From the NCBI GenBank assembly GCA_041908065.1, contig JAYRGC010000070.1, positions 47,523-111,522 of the forward strand: a stretch of DNA of 64,000 nt, read 5' to 3'. The DNA is from JAYRGC01 sp041908065. Lineage in GTDB: Bacteria > Pseudomonadota > Alphaproteobacteria > UBA9219. Shown piece after piece: positions 43,411-53,586 of the stretch (positions within the stretch are counted from its first letter, which is position 1; every line of letters begins with the position of its first letter). Both the position numbers and the translations under genes were made by a program. The notes under the pieces are model-generated. The model was given only the letters and a program-made list of their open reading frames with translations. It did no database searches and was not told the DNA's origin.

Positions 43411-43977
43411 TTATGGATTGGGGCGTTGCCCGCCCCGATTCGCCCGAAGAAAATTAGGCACCGCCGGAACATGGGAGGTATTGGCGGCGTTGACGGTATC
43501 TAAAGCGAATGCCTGTCTGGTTCCGACGTCGATAAGCCATTTTTTAGTTTTGGGCGGCAATAATTTCGACAGGGATTTTTCGGCTTGATCGGCATTATTG
43601 ATAAATTTCTTCAATATTGTCAGGGCGAATTTTTGCACCGGCAGTTTATCTTCTCCGGCAACAACTTTGATTTCTTCGAATATTGCCCCTTTCAGCACAT
43701 CTTCGACGGATTCCAAAAGTTCACGGTGAGCGTGATCGCTTACATTGAGATTCGCGCTTCCTCCATCTATTCCCTTTAGATAAAATCCTTGTTGCAATGC
43801 GCCGTCATATCCTTGGGTGCAAAACACTCTCAAGACTCGGTTGGCGTCATTATCCACCGGAAAATCCACCACTATGGCGGTAACAAGCGTGTTGTCGCGA
43901 TTAACGTCGACATACCCTCTGACGACTTCATTCCAGAATTGGACGCGGCATTCATTGTCGGCTTTTGAGAAATTCAT
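43411..43977 (-). CDS. Hypothetical protein
   Basis: A 188-residue protein without signal peptide or membrane helix. It contains NDNTLV-like stretches such as VNRDNTLVTAIVVDFPVDND and AHRELLESVEDVLKGAIFEE and a helical middle (QKFALTILKKFINNADQAEK). No family is recognised. It occupies the position where mnmE would normally lie, upstream of mnmG, but is not related to it. AGGGAG about 10 bases before the ATG. Confidence 0.6.
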   Translation of the reverse strand: MNFSKADNECRVQFWNEVVRGYVDVNRDNTLVTAIVVDFPVDNDANRVLRVFCTQGYDGALQQGFYLKGIDGGSANLNVSDHAHRELLESVEDVLKGAIFEEIKVVAGEDKLPVQKFALTILKKFINNADQAEKSLSKLLPPKTKKWLIDVGTRQAFALDTVNAANTSHVPAVPNFLRANRGGQRPNP

Positions 43978-44275
43978 ATATTTTCTCCCTAATACGTGAA
44001 TACATCGAAAAATCTAAGATCTTGCCAGTGGCTGTTATAGCTTTAATTTCAGTGCCGTTCAAGCACCGCGCTATTAGTTTCAATGGTTGCTGTTTTAAAA
44101 AATGTAATAAATACAAGCACAGATTCAATGGCTGTGTCGCGTGACGGGGATTGGATAGAAGAAGAGGCAGGCCATACTGGCGCGTTAAGCCTTGGGATTG
44201 TCAATACCACGCTCGCCTGATGCTGTCAAGAGTTTTTTGATATATTAGGAAAATATTTTTATGCATAAAAGTAGC
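43978..44275. other. AT-rich gap without a recognised feature
   Basis: About 300 bases between the hypothetical gene and the next repeat. No open frame with a supporting ribosome site, no clear palindrome. One curiosity is TCAAGAGTTTTTTGA near 44225, also present at about 37454. Confidence 0.4.
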
Positions 44276-44472
44276 GGCTCTTACGCAAAACGGGTGTGTA
44301 CTGCCTTCCAGCAAGTGCCGTCATTGCGAGCGGCCTTCTTCAGGCCGCGAAGCAATCCAGAGCAGTTGCGCCTGTGGCACTGGATTGCTTCGCCGCCAAG
44401 AGGCGGCTCGCAATGACGGTGCTTGTTGTTGCGGTTGGAGGCAGAATTACAAGACCGTTTTGCGTAAGAGCC
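44276..44472. mobile_element. MITE-like element upstream of the aminotransferase gene
   Basis: A 197-bp copy with ends GGCTCTTACGCAAAACGGGT and GACCGTTTTGCGTAAGAGCC. Core hairpin GCGAAGCAATCCAGAGCAGT...CACTGGATTGCTTCGC and GGCCTTCTTCAGGCCGC. No target duplication could be found; the flanks are GTAGC and AAACG. It lies 80 bases before the aminotransferase start and could carry or disturb its promoter. Confidence 0.75.
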
Positions 44473-44554
44473 AAACGGGCATTATAATCGGTTGAATTAG
44501 TTCGCATCCGGCGCGAGTATGTTCGCAACGCCAATCGCTCGAAGGAAATCCGCC

Positions 44555-45790
44555 ATGTCTTTGCAGAACCAGCTTTTCGCTCCGCGTCTCAGCAAGGTAA
44601 GCCCATCGCCCACGTTGGCCATAACCAAGCTGGCCAACGAAATGAAGGCCGCCGGACGCAATGTGATCGGCCTAGCGGCTGGGGAGCCGGATTTCGACAC
44701 GCCGGAACACATTAAGGAAGCGGCGCGAGCGGCCATCGCCAAGGGCGACACAAAGTATACCGCCGTGGACGGGACTCCGGCGTTAAAGCAGGCGATATGC
44801 GACAAGTTCCGGCGCGAAAACGGGCTGGAATACAAGCCTTCGCAGATAAGCGTGGGCGCGGGCGGCAAGCAGGTGATCTTCAACGCCATCATGGCCACTG
44901 TCGGCGCGGGCGACGAGGTGATAATCCCCGCGCCCTATTGGGTTTCGTATCCCGACATGGTCAATCTGGCCGAAGGGACTCCGGTATTCGTGGCCGCCGG
45001 AGCCGAGAGCGGATTCCTAATGGGGCCGGACGAATTGGAGCAGGCGATCACTCCGCACACCAAATGGCTGATCCTGAACTCGCCCTGCAATCCTTCGGGC
45101 GCGGCCTATTCGCGCCAACAGTTGCAGGGGTTGGCGGACGTTCTGATGCGCAATCCGCAGGTGCATATCCTGTCCGACGACATGTACGAGCATCTGGTCT
45201 ACGACGGCTTCGAATACTCCACCATCGCGCAGGTGGAGCCTCGTCTTTACGATCGCACGCTGACGGTCAACGGCGTGTCCAAAGCCTACAACATGACGGG
45301 CTGGCGCATAGGATATGCCGGAGGACCGGAGGCTTTGATCAAGAAGATGTCGGAGATCCAAAGCCACTCGACCAGCAACCCTTCGTCCATCAGCCAAGCG
45401 GCGGCGGTGGCCGCTCTCAACGGCCCGCAGGAATTTATGGCAAAGCAGCTCGAAGCCTTCTGCCAACGCCGCGATTTGGTGGTTGATCGGCTGAACCGCA
45501 TTCCCGGGCTGTCGTGCCGCAAGCCGGAGGGCGCGTTCTACGTCTACGCCGATTGCTCCGGACTGATAGGATCTAAGACCCCGGACGGAAAGCAACTCGG
45601 CAGCGACGACGACGTGGTCAAGTACCTGCTGGAATCCGAAGGCGTGGCGGCTGTACATGGCGCGGCTTTCGGCCTCAGCCCCTATTTCCGCATCTCCTAC
45701 GCCACGTCGACGGCGGCGTTGGAGGACGCTTGCGCTCGCATCGCCCGCGCTTGCGAGAAGCTGGGCGGCATCCGGTTGGCGGTGGCGTGA
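44555..45790 (+). CDS. Aspartate aminotransferase-type PLP enzyme
   Basis: A 411-residue class I aminotransferase. The start MSLQNQLFAPRLSKVSPSPT at 44555 has AAGGA 10 bases upstream. Motifs: VIGLAAGEPDFDTPEHIKEA, LNSPCNPSGAAY (Asn binding), ILSDDMYEHLVYDGF (Asp), and the PLP lysine in VNGVSKAYNMTGWRIGYAG. This is the AspC/AatA group that interconverts aspartate and oxaloacetate and can also act on aromatic amino acids or prephenate. Its stop shares a base with the ubiE start. Confidence 0.92.
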   Translation: MSLQNQLFAPRLSKVSPSPTLAITKLANEMKAAGRNVIGLAAGEPDFDTPEHIKEAARAAIAKGDTKYTAVDGTPALKQAICDKFRRENGLEYKPSQISVGAGGKQVIFNAIMATVGAGDEVIIPAPYWVSYPDMVNLAEGTPVFVAAGAESGFLMGPDELEQAITPHTKWLILNSPCNPSGAAYSRQQLQGLADVLMRNPQVHILSDDMYEHLVYDGFEYSTIAQVEPRLYDRTLTVNGVSKAYNMTGWRIGYAGGPEALIKKMSEIQSHSTSNPSSISQAAAVAALNGPQEFMAKQLEAFCQRRDLVVDRLNRIPGLSCRKPEGAFYVYADCSGLIGSKTPDGKQLGSDDDVVKYLLESEGVAAVHGAAFGLSPYFRISYATSTAALEDACARIARACEKLGGIRLAVA

Positions 45791-46572
45791 TGGGATCGTC
45801 TTCGTCTTACTCGTCTTCGTCCCAACGCAATCCCGAAGCAGATTGGTTTGGATTTTCCCGCGTCTCGCCGGAAGAAAAGGGCGAGCGCGTGCGCGATGTG
45901 TTTTCTTCGGTAGCGGAAAGCTACGACCTGATGAACGACCTGATGTCGTGCGGGATGCATCGGTTATGGAAAGACCGCCTTGTCGGCATGATGCGGCCTC
46001 GCGCCGGACAAAGGATACTCGACGTGGCGGGAGGGACGGGCGACGTGGCGTTGCGCTGCGCTGCCAAGACCGGAGGCAAGGCGGAGATAACCGTCTGCGA
46101 CATCAATCCCGATATGCTGCGTTGCGGCCGCGACAAGGCCATAGACGCGGGGTGGCTGCGCGGCATCGAGTGGATCGAGGGCAACGCCGAAAAGCTGCCG
46201 ATTCCCAACCGCAGCCAGAACACCGTCAGCATCGCCTTCGGATTGCGCAACGTGACGCGCATCGACGACGCTCTGGCTGAATTCGCGCGGGTGTTGAAGC
46301 CGGGCGGCCGCTTTTTCTGTCTGGAGTTCACATCCGGCGTGTCGCCTATGTTACGCAAAATCTACGAACGCTATTGCTTCGGGATATTGCCGACGCTGGG
46401 AGAGATCGTCGCCCACGACCGCGATTCCTACCAATATTTGGCCGAAAGCATCATGCGCTTTCCGGCGCAGAGGGAACTGGCCGCCCGCATGGAATCCGCC
46501 GGACTTGCCCGCGCCTCGTGGAGCGACCTGATGGGCGGAATCGCCGTCATCCATTCGGGATGGAAGATATAG
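45790..46572 (+). CDS. ubiE: Ubiquinone/menaquinone C-methyltransferase
   Basis: A 260-residue methyltransferase of quinone synthesis. The start at 45790 (MGSSSSYSSSSQRN) overlaps the aminotransferase TGA (TGATG). Motifs: ERVRDVFSSVAESYDLMNDL, MRPRAGQRILDVAGGTGDVA (SAM loop), NTVSIAFGLRNVTRIDDALA, and RFFCLEFTSGVSPMLRKIY. It likely methylates demethylmenaquinol or the octaprenyl-benzoquinol intermediate. Confidence 0.95.
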   Translation: MGSSSSYSSSSQRNPEADWFGFSRVSPEEKGERVRDVFSSVAESYDLMNDLMSCGMHRLWKDRLVGMMRPRAGQRILDVAGGTGDVALRCAAKTGGKAEITVCDINPDMLRCGRDKAIDAGWLRGIEWIEGNAEKLPIPNRSQNTVSIAFGLRNVTRIDDALAEFARVLKPGGRFFCLEFTSGVSPMLRKIYERYCFGILPTLGEIVAHDRDSYQYLAESIMRFPAQRELAARMESAGLARASWSDLMGGIAVIHSGWKI

Positions 46573-46620
46573 TTCGCGACGGAAGGTTTCCGTTTAGGTT
46601 GATGGGCCTTAGCCTATTAG

Positions 46621-46810
46621 ACCTCTTGCATAACCAATGTCATTGCGAACGTCGCCCTTGCGACGCGAAGCAATCCAGACCTTATGGAGCAACGGCACTG
46701 GATTGCTTCGCCGCCTGAAGAAGTCGGCTTGCAATGACAGCCTTTGGCCGTAACAGGGTAGATGACGGCTATTTTGGAAAGGCAATACCCACCCGTTTTT
46801 CGTAAAAGCC
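46621..46810. repeat. Dispersed palindromic repeat, second end subtype
   Basis: Core hairpin GCGAAGCAATCCAGACC...CACTGGATTGCTTCGC and the right arm of the second subtype (GGCTATTTTGGAAAGGCAAT and CCCACCCGTTTTTCGTAAAA). The left end is degenerate. It fills most of the gap between ubiE and the methyltransferase. Confidence 0.65.
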
Positions 46811-46872
46811 TTTATTTTTGTGGCGGAGGAATTTTGTGTTATTCTCCGCGCTCCACCTTTCGGTTTCTCCGC

Positions 46873-47811
46873 ATGAATCTCCATCATATGCCGTCGCTTC
46901 CCGCAGGATTTTCCGCGCGCAAGATGTTCGCGGCCGCTTTGTCGTCGGCCATCGGATTGGCGGAAGACTATTGGAAAGACGGCGGCGCGCCGCCGCCGAT
47001 GCCGGTCATGGTCGAGCCGGTCTCGGAGGAAGAAGAGGAAAAACCCTCCGTTCCCCTGCGCTGGAACGCCGACCGATGCAAGATAATGGAAACCTTGTGG
47101 GGAATCGGCCAAGTCCTGCCCGGGGGCGGGATGACCGACGCTCTGGTCGCTCCGCTTGGGTTGAACAAGGAAATGAGCGTCTTGGATTTGTCCGCCGGAC
47201 TTGGAGCGTTGGCGCGCAAACTGGCGGAGGAATTCAATACCTACGTCACGGGGATGGAGCCGGACGCGGTAGTGGCGGCGCGCGGCATGGAGATGTCGGT
47301 GGCCGCCGGAAAGAGCAAGCACGCGACCGTCGAATCGTACGAGCCGACCGCCTTTGAAAGCCATAGGCATTACGACTGCATAATCGCCCGCGAATTGTTC
47401 TATCGCGTTTCGGACAAGAAAAAGATGCTGAAATCGGTGGCCGACGCCCTGAAATCCCACGGGCAGCTGGTGTTCACCGATTACATCCTCGACTCGGGGC
47501 GCAAGGGCGATCCGGCAATCGCCGCATGGTTGGCGCACGAAACCGACGCCTCGCCCTTGTCGATGAACGAAATGGTCAAGATGTGCGGCAAGCTGGGGCT
47601 GGATGTGCGCATCAACGAGGATCAAACCGCCATTTACAGGCGAGAGGTCATGATGGGATTGAAGTCTTTCATGGCTTTCCTGATCCAGAACAAGCCTGAT
47701 AAGGAGACCGGCGGGCTTGCCCTGATGGAAGTTGAAAACTGGATCCATCGCGCCTCGGCGATGGAAAAGGGGCTTCAGTTCTGCCGCTTTTACGCGATAA
47801 AGAGTTTTTAG
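46873..47811 (+). CDS. SAM-dependent methyltransferase, unknown substrate
   Basis: A 312-residue protein; the start MNLHHMPSLPAGFSARKMFA (46873) is chosen because the longer frame starts inside the preceding repeat. The SAM motif MSVLDLSAGLGALARKLAEE lies near residue 120, followed by YVTGMEPDAVVAARGMEMS and CIIARELFYRVSDKKKMLKS. An acidic linker (VSEEEEEKPSVPLRW) precedes the domain. It resembles phosphoethanolamine or glycine N-methyltransferase-like enzymes in pattern, but the substrate is not clear. Confidence 0.75.
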   Translation: MNLHHMPSLPAGFSARKMFAAALSSAIGLAEDYWKDGGAPPPMPVMVEPVSEEEEEKPSVPLRWNADRCKIMETLWGIGQVLPGGGMTDALVAPLGLNKEMSVLDLSAGLGALARKLAEEFNTYVTGMEPDAVVAARGMEMSVAAGKSKHATVESYEPTAFESHRHYDCIIARELFYRVSDKKKMLKSVADALKSHGQLVFTDYILDSGRKGDPAIAAWLAHETDASPLSMNEMVKMCGKLGLDVRINEDQTAIYRREVMMGLKSFMAFLIQNKPDKETGGLALMEVENWIHRASAMEKGLQFCRFYAIKSF

Positions 47812-47880
47812 CCACTATTACTAATCTCCCAACACAATACTTGACACATGATTGCGCCGCATAACTGCTATCATCTACCC

Positions 47881-47997
47881 TGTTACAACCAAAGACTGTC
47901 ATTGCGAGCCGCCACACCTTTGGCTGTAACAGGGTAGATAACAGTGCTTGCTGATTCTATTTGCGTCCCAATTACCCGCCAATTTTGCGTAAGAGTC
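47881..47997. repeat. Short repeat copy abutting the uvrD stop codon
   Basis: Contains GTTACAACCAAAGACTGTCA, the motif in the other orientation (TTTGGCTGTAACAGGGTAGA), and a degenerate right end (ATTACCCGCCAATTTTGCGT). The last base is 47997; the uvrD stop starts at 47998. No hairpin core (GCAATCCAG) is present. Confidence 0.6.
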
Positions 47998-50273
47998 TTA
48001 TTTTCTTTCCACAAAATCCTGCACGACCTTTTTCATCCCGGCTTTGGCGAAGGCGATTTCCAGTTTCGTTTTGTCTATGCGTCGCGCGACCACGCCTAAT
48101 CCGAATTGCTGGTGGAAAACCCGATCTCCCGCTTTCAGCTCCTGCCCGCCATCGGGCGGCGCGGCGGGCGGCGGAGCGATGCGGCGTGACTGCCCTTCTA
48201 TTGCCCCTTGCCGCGCCGCAGCTCCTATTTGCTGCCACAACGGCGGCGGCGCGGGATCTATGCGGCCTTCGTTCGCGTACGCGCCAAAGTTGCCCGCCAT
48301 CGCCCCTCTGTCGACGTGTGACGTGGGCAGCTCGGCGATGAAGCGCGAGGGGATGCGGGCTTGCCATCCCCCGTACACTTGCCGGCGGCTGGCGTGGCTG
48401 ATCCACAGGCGGCGGCGGGCGCGGGTTATGCCGACGTAGGCCAGACGCCTCTCTTCCTCCAATCCGCGCTCGCCGCTTTCCTGCAGCGACATCTTGCTGG
48501 GGAAAAGCTCCTCCTCCCACCCGGGCAGGAACACGCAATCGAACTCCAACCCCTTCGCGCCGTGCAGCGTCATTACGCTGACTTGGGGAACGTTGTCGCG
48601 CTCGGTCGCCTCCATCACCAGCGAGACGTGTTCGAGGAACGCCTCCAGCGTGTCGAACTCGGCCATGGCGTTGACCAATTCTTTCAGATTTTCAAGTCGC
48701 GCCGGAGCGTCGGGGGATTTGTCCTGTTGCCACATCAAGGTGTATCCGGATTCGTCGAGGACGACCCTCGCCACGTCGGCGTGGGGCTTCTCGCGCAACA
48801 TCTCCCGCCATCTTGAAATGAACGTGACGAACGCGCGCAACGTCGTCCGCATTTTCGGCTTGGTTTCTTCGGCTTCGGCCAGCGCGGCGGCGGCGGCGCA
48901 CAGGGAAATCCCGCGCTCGCGAGACAGCGCGTGGAGTTGTTGCATGACGGCGGGGCCGACGCCGCGCTTGGGCAGGTTGATGACGCGCTCGAACGCCAGA
49001 TCGTCGTCGCCGGACATGACGAGGCGCAAGTACGCCAGAGCGTCGCGGATTTCTTGCCGTTCATAGAACCGCGCCCCCACCAGAACGCGATAGGGGATTC
49101 CGGCGCGGATGAACTTTTCCTCGAACAGGCGGGTTTGGAATCCGGCGCGCACCATCACGGCTATTTGCCCCAACGCCGCGCCACGCTTGGCCAAGGATTC
49201 TATCTCGTCGGCCACCCATTGCGCCTCGTCGCCGCCGTCCCACAGTCCGCGCACCTGTATCTTTTCGCCCGCGTCCGCCGCCGTCCGCAAGGTCTTGCCC
49301 AGCCGCATCCTGTTGTTGGCGATAAGGCGCGAGGCCGCGCCCAGAATGTTTCCGGTGGAGCGGTAGTTGTCCTCCAGCCTTATCACCTTGGCCCCTGGGA
49401 AATCCTCCTCGAAGCGCAGGATGTTGCCGATCTCCGCCCCGCGCCAGCCGTAGATGGATTGATCCTCGTCGCCGACGCAGCAAATGTTGCGCCGCGCTTG
49501 CGCCAGCAATCGCAACCACAGGTATTGCGCCACGTTGGTGTCTTGGTATTCGTCCACCATAAGGTAGGCGAAGCGATCGTGATATTGCGCCAACACGTCG
49601 GGGTTTTCGCGCAACAGCGTCAGCTGATGCATTATCAGGTCGCCGAAATCGCAAGCGTTGAGGTCTTGCAGGCGTTGCTGGTACTGCGAATAGATGCTCT
49701 CCAGCTTGCCGTCGGCCAGAGTGTGGCGGCCTCCGTCGCGAGCGTCCCGAGGCAGAAGGCCGCGATCTTTCCAGCGGCTGATGACGGCCAAAACGGCGCG
49801 GGGAGGGGATTTTTTCTCGTCGATGTTCTCGGCCTGAAGTATCTGCTTTATCAGCCTCATCTGGTCGTCGGTGTCCAAGATGGTGAAGCTGGATTTCAAC
49901 CCCACCCGCTCGGCGTGCGGGCGCAACAGCCGCGCCGCCAAAGAGTGAAAAGTGCCGAGAAACCATCCCTCGACCGGACGGCCTATGACGGCGGAAACGC
50001 GCTCGCGGATCTCGGCGGCGGCCTTGTTGGTAAAGGTGACGGCCATTATCTGCGCGGGCGCGGCGCGTCCGGTGTAAATCAAGTGCGCCAGCCGCGAAGT
50101 CAGAACGCGGGTCTTGCCGGTTCCGGCGCCCGCCAACACCAACACCGGCCCATCGGTGGCCTCCACCGCCTCCAGCTGCGCCGGATTGAGCGCGCGAAGA
50201 TGGGGCGGAAGCTCCGCGCCGCCTTCAGTTGCGTAATCCTCTTCGCCGTTTACGTTCGCTACGGCCAATTCCT

Positions 50274-50283
<10 letters not shown>
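47998..50283 (-). CDS. uvrD: ATP-dependent DNA helicase UvrD/PcrA
   Basis: A 761-residue superfamily 1A helicase for nucleotide excision and mismatch repair. Motifs in order: LNPAQLEAVEATDGPVLVLA (Q motif), GAGTGKTRVLTSRLAHLIYT (Walker A), VDEYQDTNVAQYLWLRLLA (Walker B), GDEDQSIYGWRGAEIGNILR, LEDNYRSTGNILGAASRLIA, VMTLHGAKGLEFDCVFLPGW and AYVGITRARRRLWISHA. A Pro-rich linker precedes the C-terminal Tudor-like part (FHQQFGLGVVARRIDKTKLE). Its start overlaps the gatA stop by 10 bases, so gatC-gatA-uvrD is one unit. Confidence 0.95.
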
Positions 50284-51755
<1,472 letters not shown>

Positions 51756-51759
51756 GATT

Positions 51760-52044
51760 TTATTCCACCACCTTCGGAACCGTGAAAAAGTCACCCGTGC
51801 GCGAGGGCGCGTTGGAAAGGATGTCCTCGGCCTTGTCGCCGTCGGTAACCTTGTCCTCGCGCCAACGCAAGGACATGTCGTTGACGTTGGCCAGAGGCTC
51901 CACGCCCTTGACGTCGACCTCGTTCAACTGCTCGACCCAAGCCAGAATCCGCCCCAGCTCTCCGGCCACTTGCGCCTGTTCCTCAGTGGGAACCGCCAGC
52001 CGCGCCAGATGCGCGATTTTGGCCACCGTGTTAACGTCGATCAT
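51760..52044 (-). CDS. gatC: Amidotransferase subunit C
   Basis: A 94-residue helical protein (MIDVNTVAKIAHLARLAVPT; ILAWVEQLNEVDVKGVEPLA; LRWREDKVTDGDKAEDILSN) that stabilises the GatA-GatB complex. Four bases precede gatA. Divergent from ruvX with 52 bases between. Confidence 0.94.
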   Translation of the reverse strand: MIDVNTVAKIAHLARLAVPTEEQAQVAGELGRILAWVEQLNEVDVKGVEPLANVNDMSLRWREDKVTDGDKAEDILSNAPSRTGDFFTVPKVVE

Positions 52045-52096
52045 CGCCAGTCCTTCAAGATATGGAAAAAATCACGGCAGGAAGGTATCATCCGGC

Positions 52097-52585
52097 ATGG
52101 CCATCTGCAACCACATCAGGGAACTTCCGGCTCTTTTAAGGGCGGGACAAACGCTTTTGGGTATCGACAACGGCTCCGTCGCGGTGGGGGTAGCCGTGGC
52201 GGATCCCTCCCTTACGGTCGCCTCGCCTTTGGCGGTGCTGGAACGGCAGGGGTTCGAGAAACTGGCGGCGGACATCGCTAGACTGGCCAAGGAACGCAAC
52301 GCCGGAGGATTGGTCATCGGCCTGCCGCTGGAGCTGGACGGCGGCGAAGGAAGGGCGACGCAATCCGCCCGCGCGCTTGCTCGCAACCTGCTGAAAAACG
52401 GCGGGTTGCCCATCCCCGATATGCCCATAGCCTTTTGGGACGAGCGATTTTCTACCGCCGCCGTGGAACGCATGATGATTTCCGGCGACATGACGCGCCG
52501 CCGCCGCGAGAAAACGATCGACAAATCCGCGGCGGCTTACATGCTGCAAGGGGCTTTGGACGCGATGAAAAACCGGCAAGCGTGA
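52097..52585 (+). CDS. ruvX: Putative pre-16S rRNA nuclease/Holliday-junction resolvase RuvX
   Basis: A 162-residue RNase H-fold protein of the YqgF family. Start chosen at MAICNHIRELPALLRAGQTL (52097), as the frame upstream lies over gatC. Motifs: LLGIDNGSVAVGVAVADPSL (catalytic Asp), LVIGLPLELDGGEGRATQS, and FWDERFSTAAVERMMI with the ERF triad, plus DKSAAAYMLQGALD near the end. Its role is maturation of 16S rRNA 5' ends; resolvase activity was the older proposal. Confidence 0.93.
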   Translation: MAICNHIRELPALLRAGQTLLGIDNGSVAVGVAVADPSLTVASPLAVLERQGFEKLAADIARLAKERNAGGLVIGLPLELDGGEGRATQSARALARNLLKNGGLPIPDMPIAFWDERFSTAAVERMMISGDMTRRRREKTIDKSAAAYMLQGALDAMKNRQA

Positions 52586-52607
52586 TCGGTTAACACCGCA
52601 AGTTTTT

Positions 52608-52901
52608 GGCTATCATCCAAAACGGGGGGTATTGCCTTTCCAAAATGGCTGTCACTGCGAGGTTACAGCCAAAGGCTGTCTGCGAGCCGCCCCCCCCCTT
52701 TGGTTTGGACAGCGTTAAACCCTGTCAGGCGGCGAAGCAATCCAAACCTTATGGGACAACGGCACTGGATTGCTTCGCCGCCAAGGGGCGGCTCGCAATG
52801 ACGGCCTTTGGCCGTATACCTCGCAATGACGGCCTTTAGCTGTAACAGGGTAGATGACTGCCATTTTGGAAGGCAATACCCACCTGTTTTGGGTGATAGC
52901 C
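52608..52901. mobile_element. MITE-like element with second-subtype ends
   Basis: A 294-bp copy whose ends are GGCTATCATCCAAAACGGGG and CCTGTTTTGGGTGATAGCC, with the inner arms GGTATTGCCTTTCCAAAATG and CATTTTGGAAGGCAATACC. This end pair differs from the GGCTCTTACGC type but shares the middle (AAAACGGG). Core hairpin GCGAAGCAATCCAAACC...CACTGGATTGCTTCGC. It has a run of nine C at 52688. Confidence 0.75.
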
Positions 52902-52939
52902 AAACAAACGGACAATCGGCCAACAGATGTCGCAGAAGA

Positions 52940-53344
52940 TCAGGCCGCTTTGCTGCCGCTGCGCATGGCCTTGGCCATCGTCGAGCTGACCTGATTGGCG
53001 ACAGGCTCCGAAGCTTGCTGGGCGGTGCGAGCGGATATTTGGGTTATCTTGCTCACCTCGCTCATCATGTTTTCGAACCCGCTTTTCATCAGGTTGGATT
53101 GCATGTCCATTATCTCGCGCATCGACTTCGCTCCGGCCATCGCCTGTCCGGCCTTGGCACTTTGCTCCAACGAGTTTTGCATCATGGAGCTTAGCGTGTC
53201 GCACATCTCCTCGCATCCCTTGGTCATTATGGTTAACGACTGCAAGGCCGCCTCCATGGTGCCGCGCGCCATGGAGTTCATGTCCACGCACATGCGGATC
53301 ATGTTGCCAGCCATATTTTCCATTTGTTGGTTAGGGGTCTGCAT
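52940..53344 (-). CDS. Phasin-family protein
   Basis: A 134-residue helical protein that begins MQTPNQQMENMAGNMIRMCV (ATG 53342-53344; GGAGG six bases upstream). The long amphipathic helices with repeated Met, Ala and Gln (MAGAKSMREIMDMQSNLMKS; NMMSEVSKITQISARTAQQA) and the ending EPVANQVSSTMAKAM match phasins, which coat PHA granules. It agrees with a PHA depolymerase at the start of the window. Other short helical proteins can look similar. Confidence 0.75.
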   Translation of the reverse strand: MQTPNQQMENMAGNMIRMCVDMNSMARGTMEAALQSLTIMTKGCEEMCDTLSSMMQNSLEQSAKAGQAMAGAKSMREIMDMQSNLMKSGFENMMSEVSKITQISARTAQQASEPVANQVSSTMAKAMRSGSKAA

Positions 53345-53518
53345 ATAAGCCTCCGGATCTTTCAGGTAAAACGCTGCCGCCCCGATCGGGGCAGTTAAGG
53401 AGTTATGTTGCATCGCAGCACGAGCGGTAACATAAGTTAATCGTGGGGGGTAGTCAATTGCATGGGGCAAGTTTTTATAAAAAGTAATAAAATTTCATAT
53501 ATTTTCACCCCTAAGATA

Positions 53519-53527
53519 TGGTATAGT
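53519..53527 (+). promoter_or_regulatory. Extended -10 promoter candidate for the secreted repeat protein
   Basis: TGGTATAGT, an extended -10 (TGnTATAnT-like), lies 60 bases before the ATG at 53587. The upstream 50 bases are strongly AT-rich, as expected, but there is no good -35. Confidence 0.45.
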
Positions 53528-53586
53528 TTCGCACGTGGTTGTTTGCTGCCCGATGGCTAAATGAAAAAATCGAAAGGGGTTTTGGG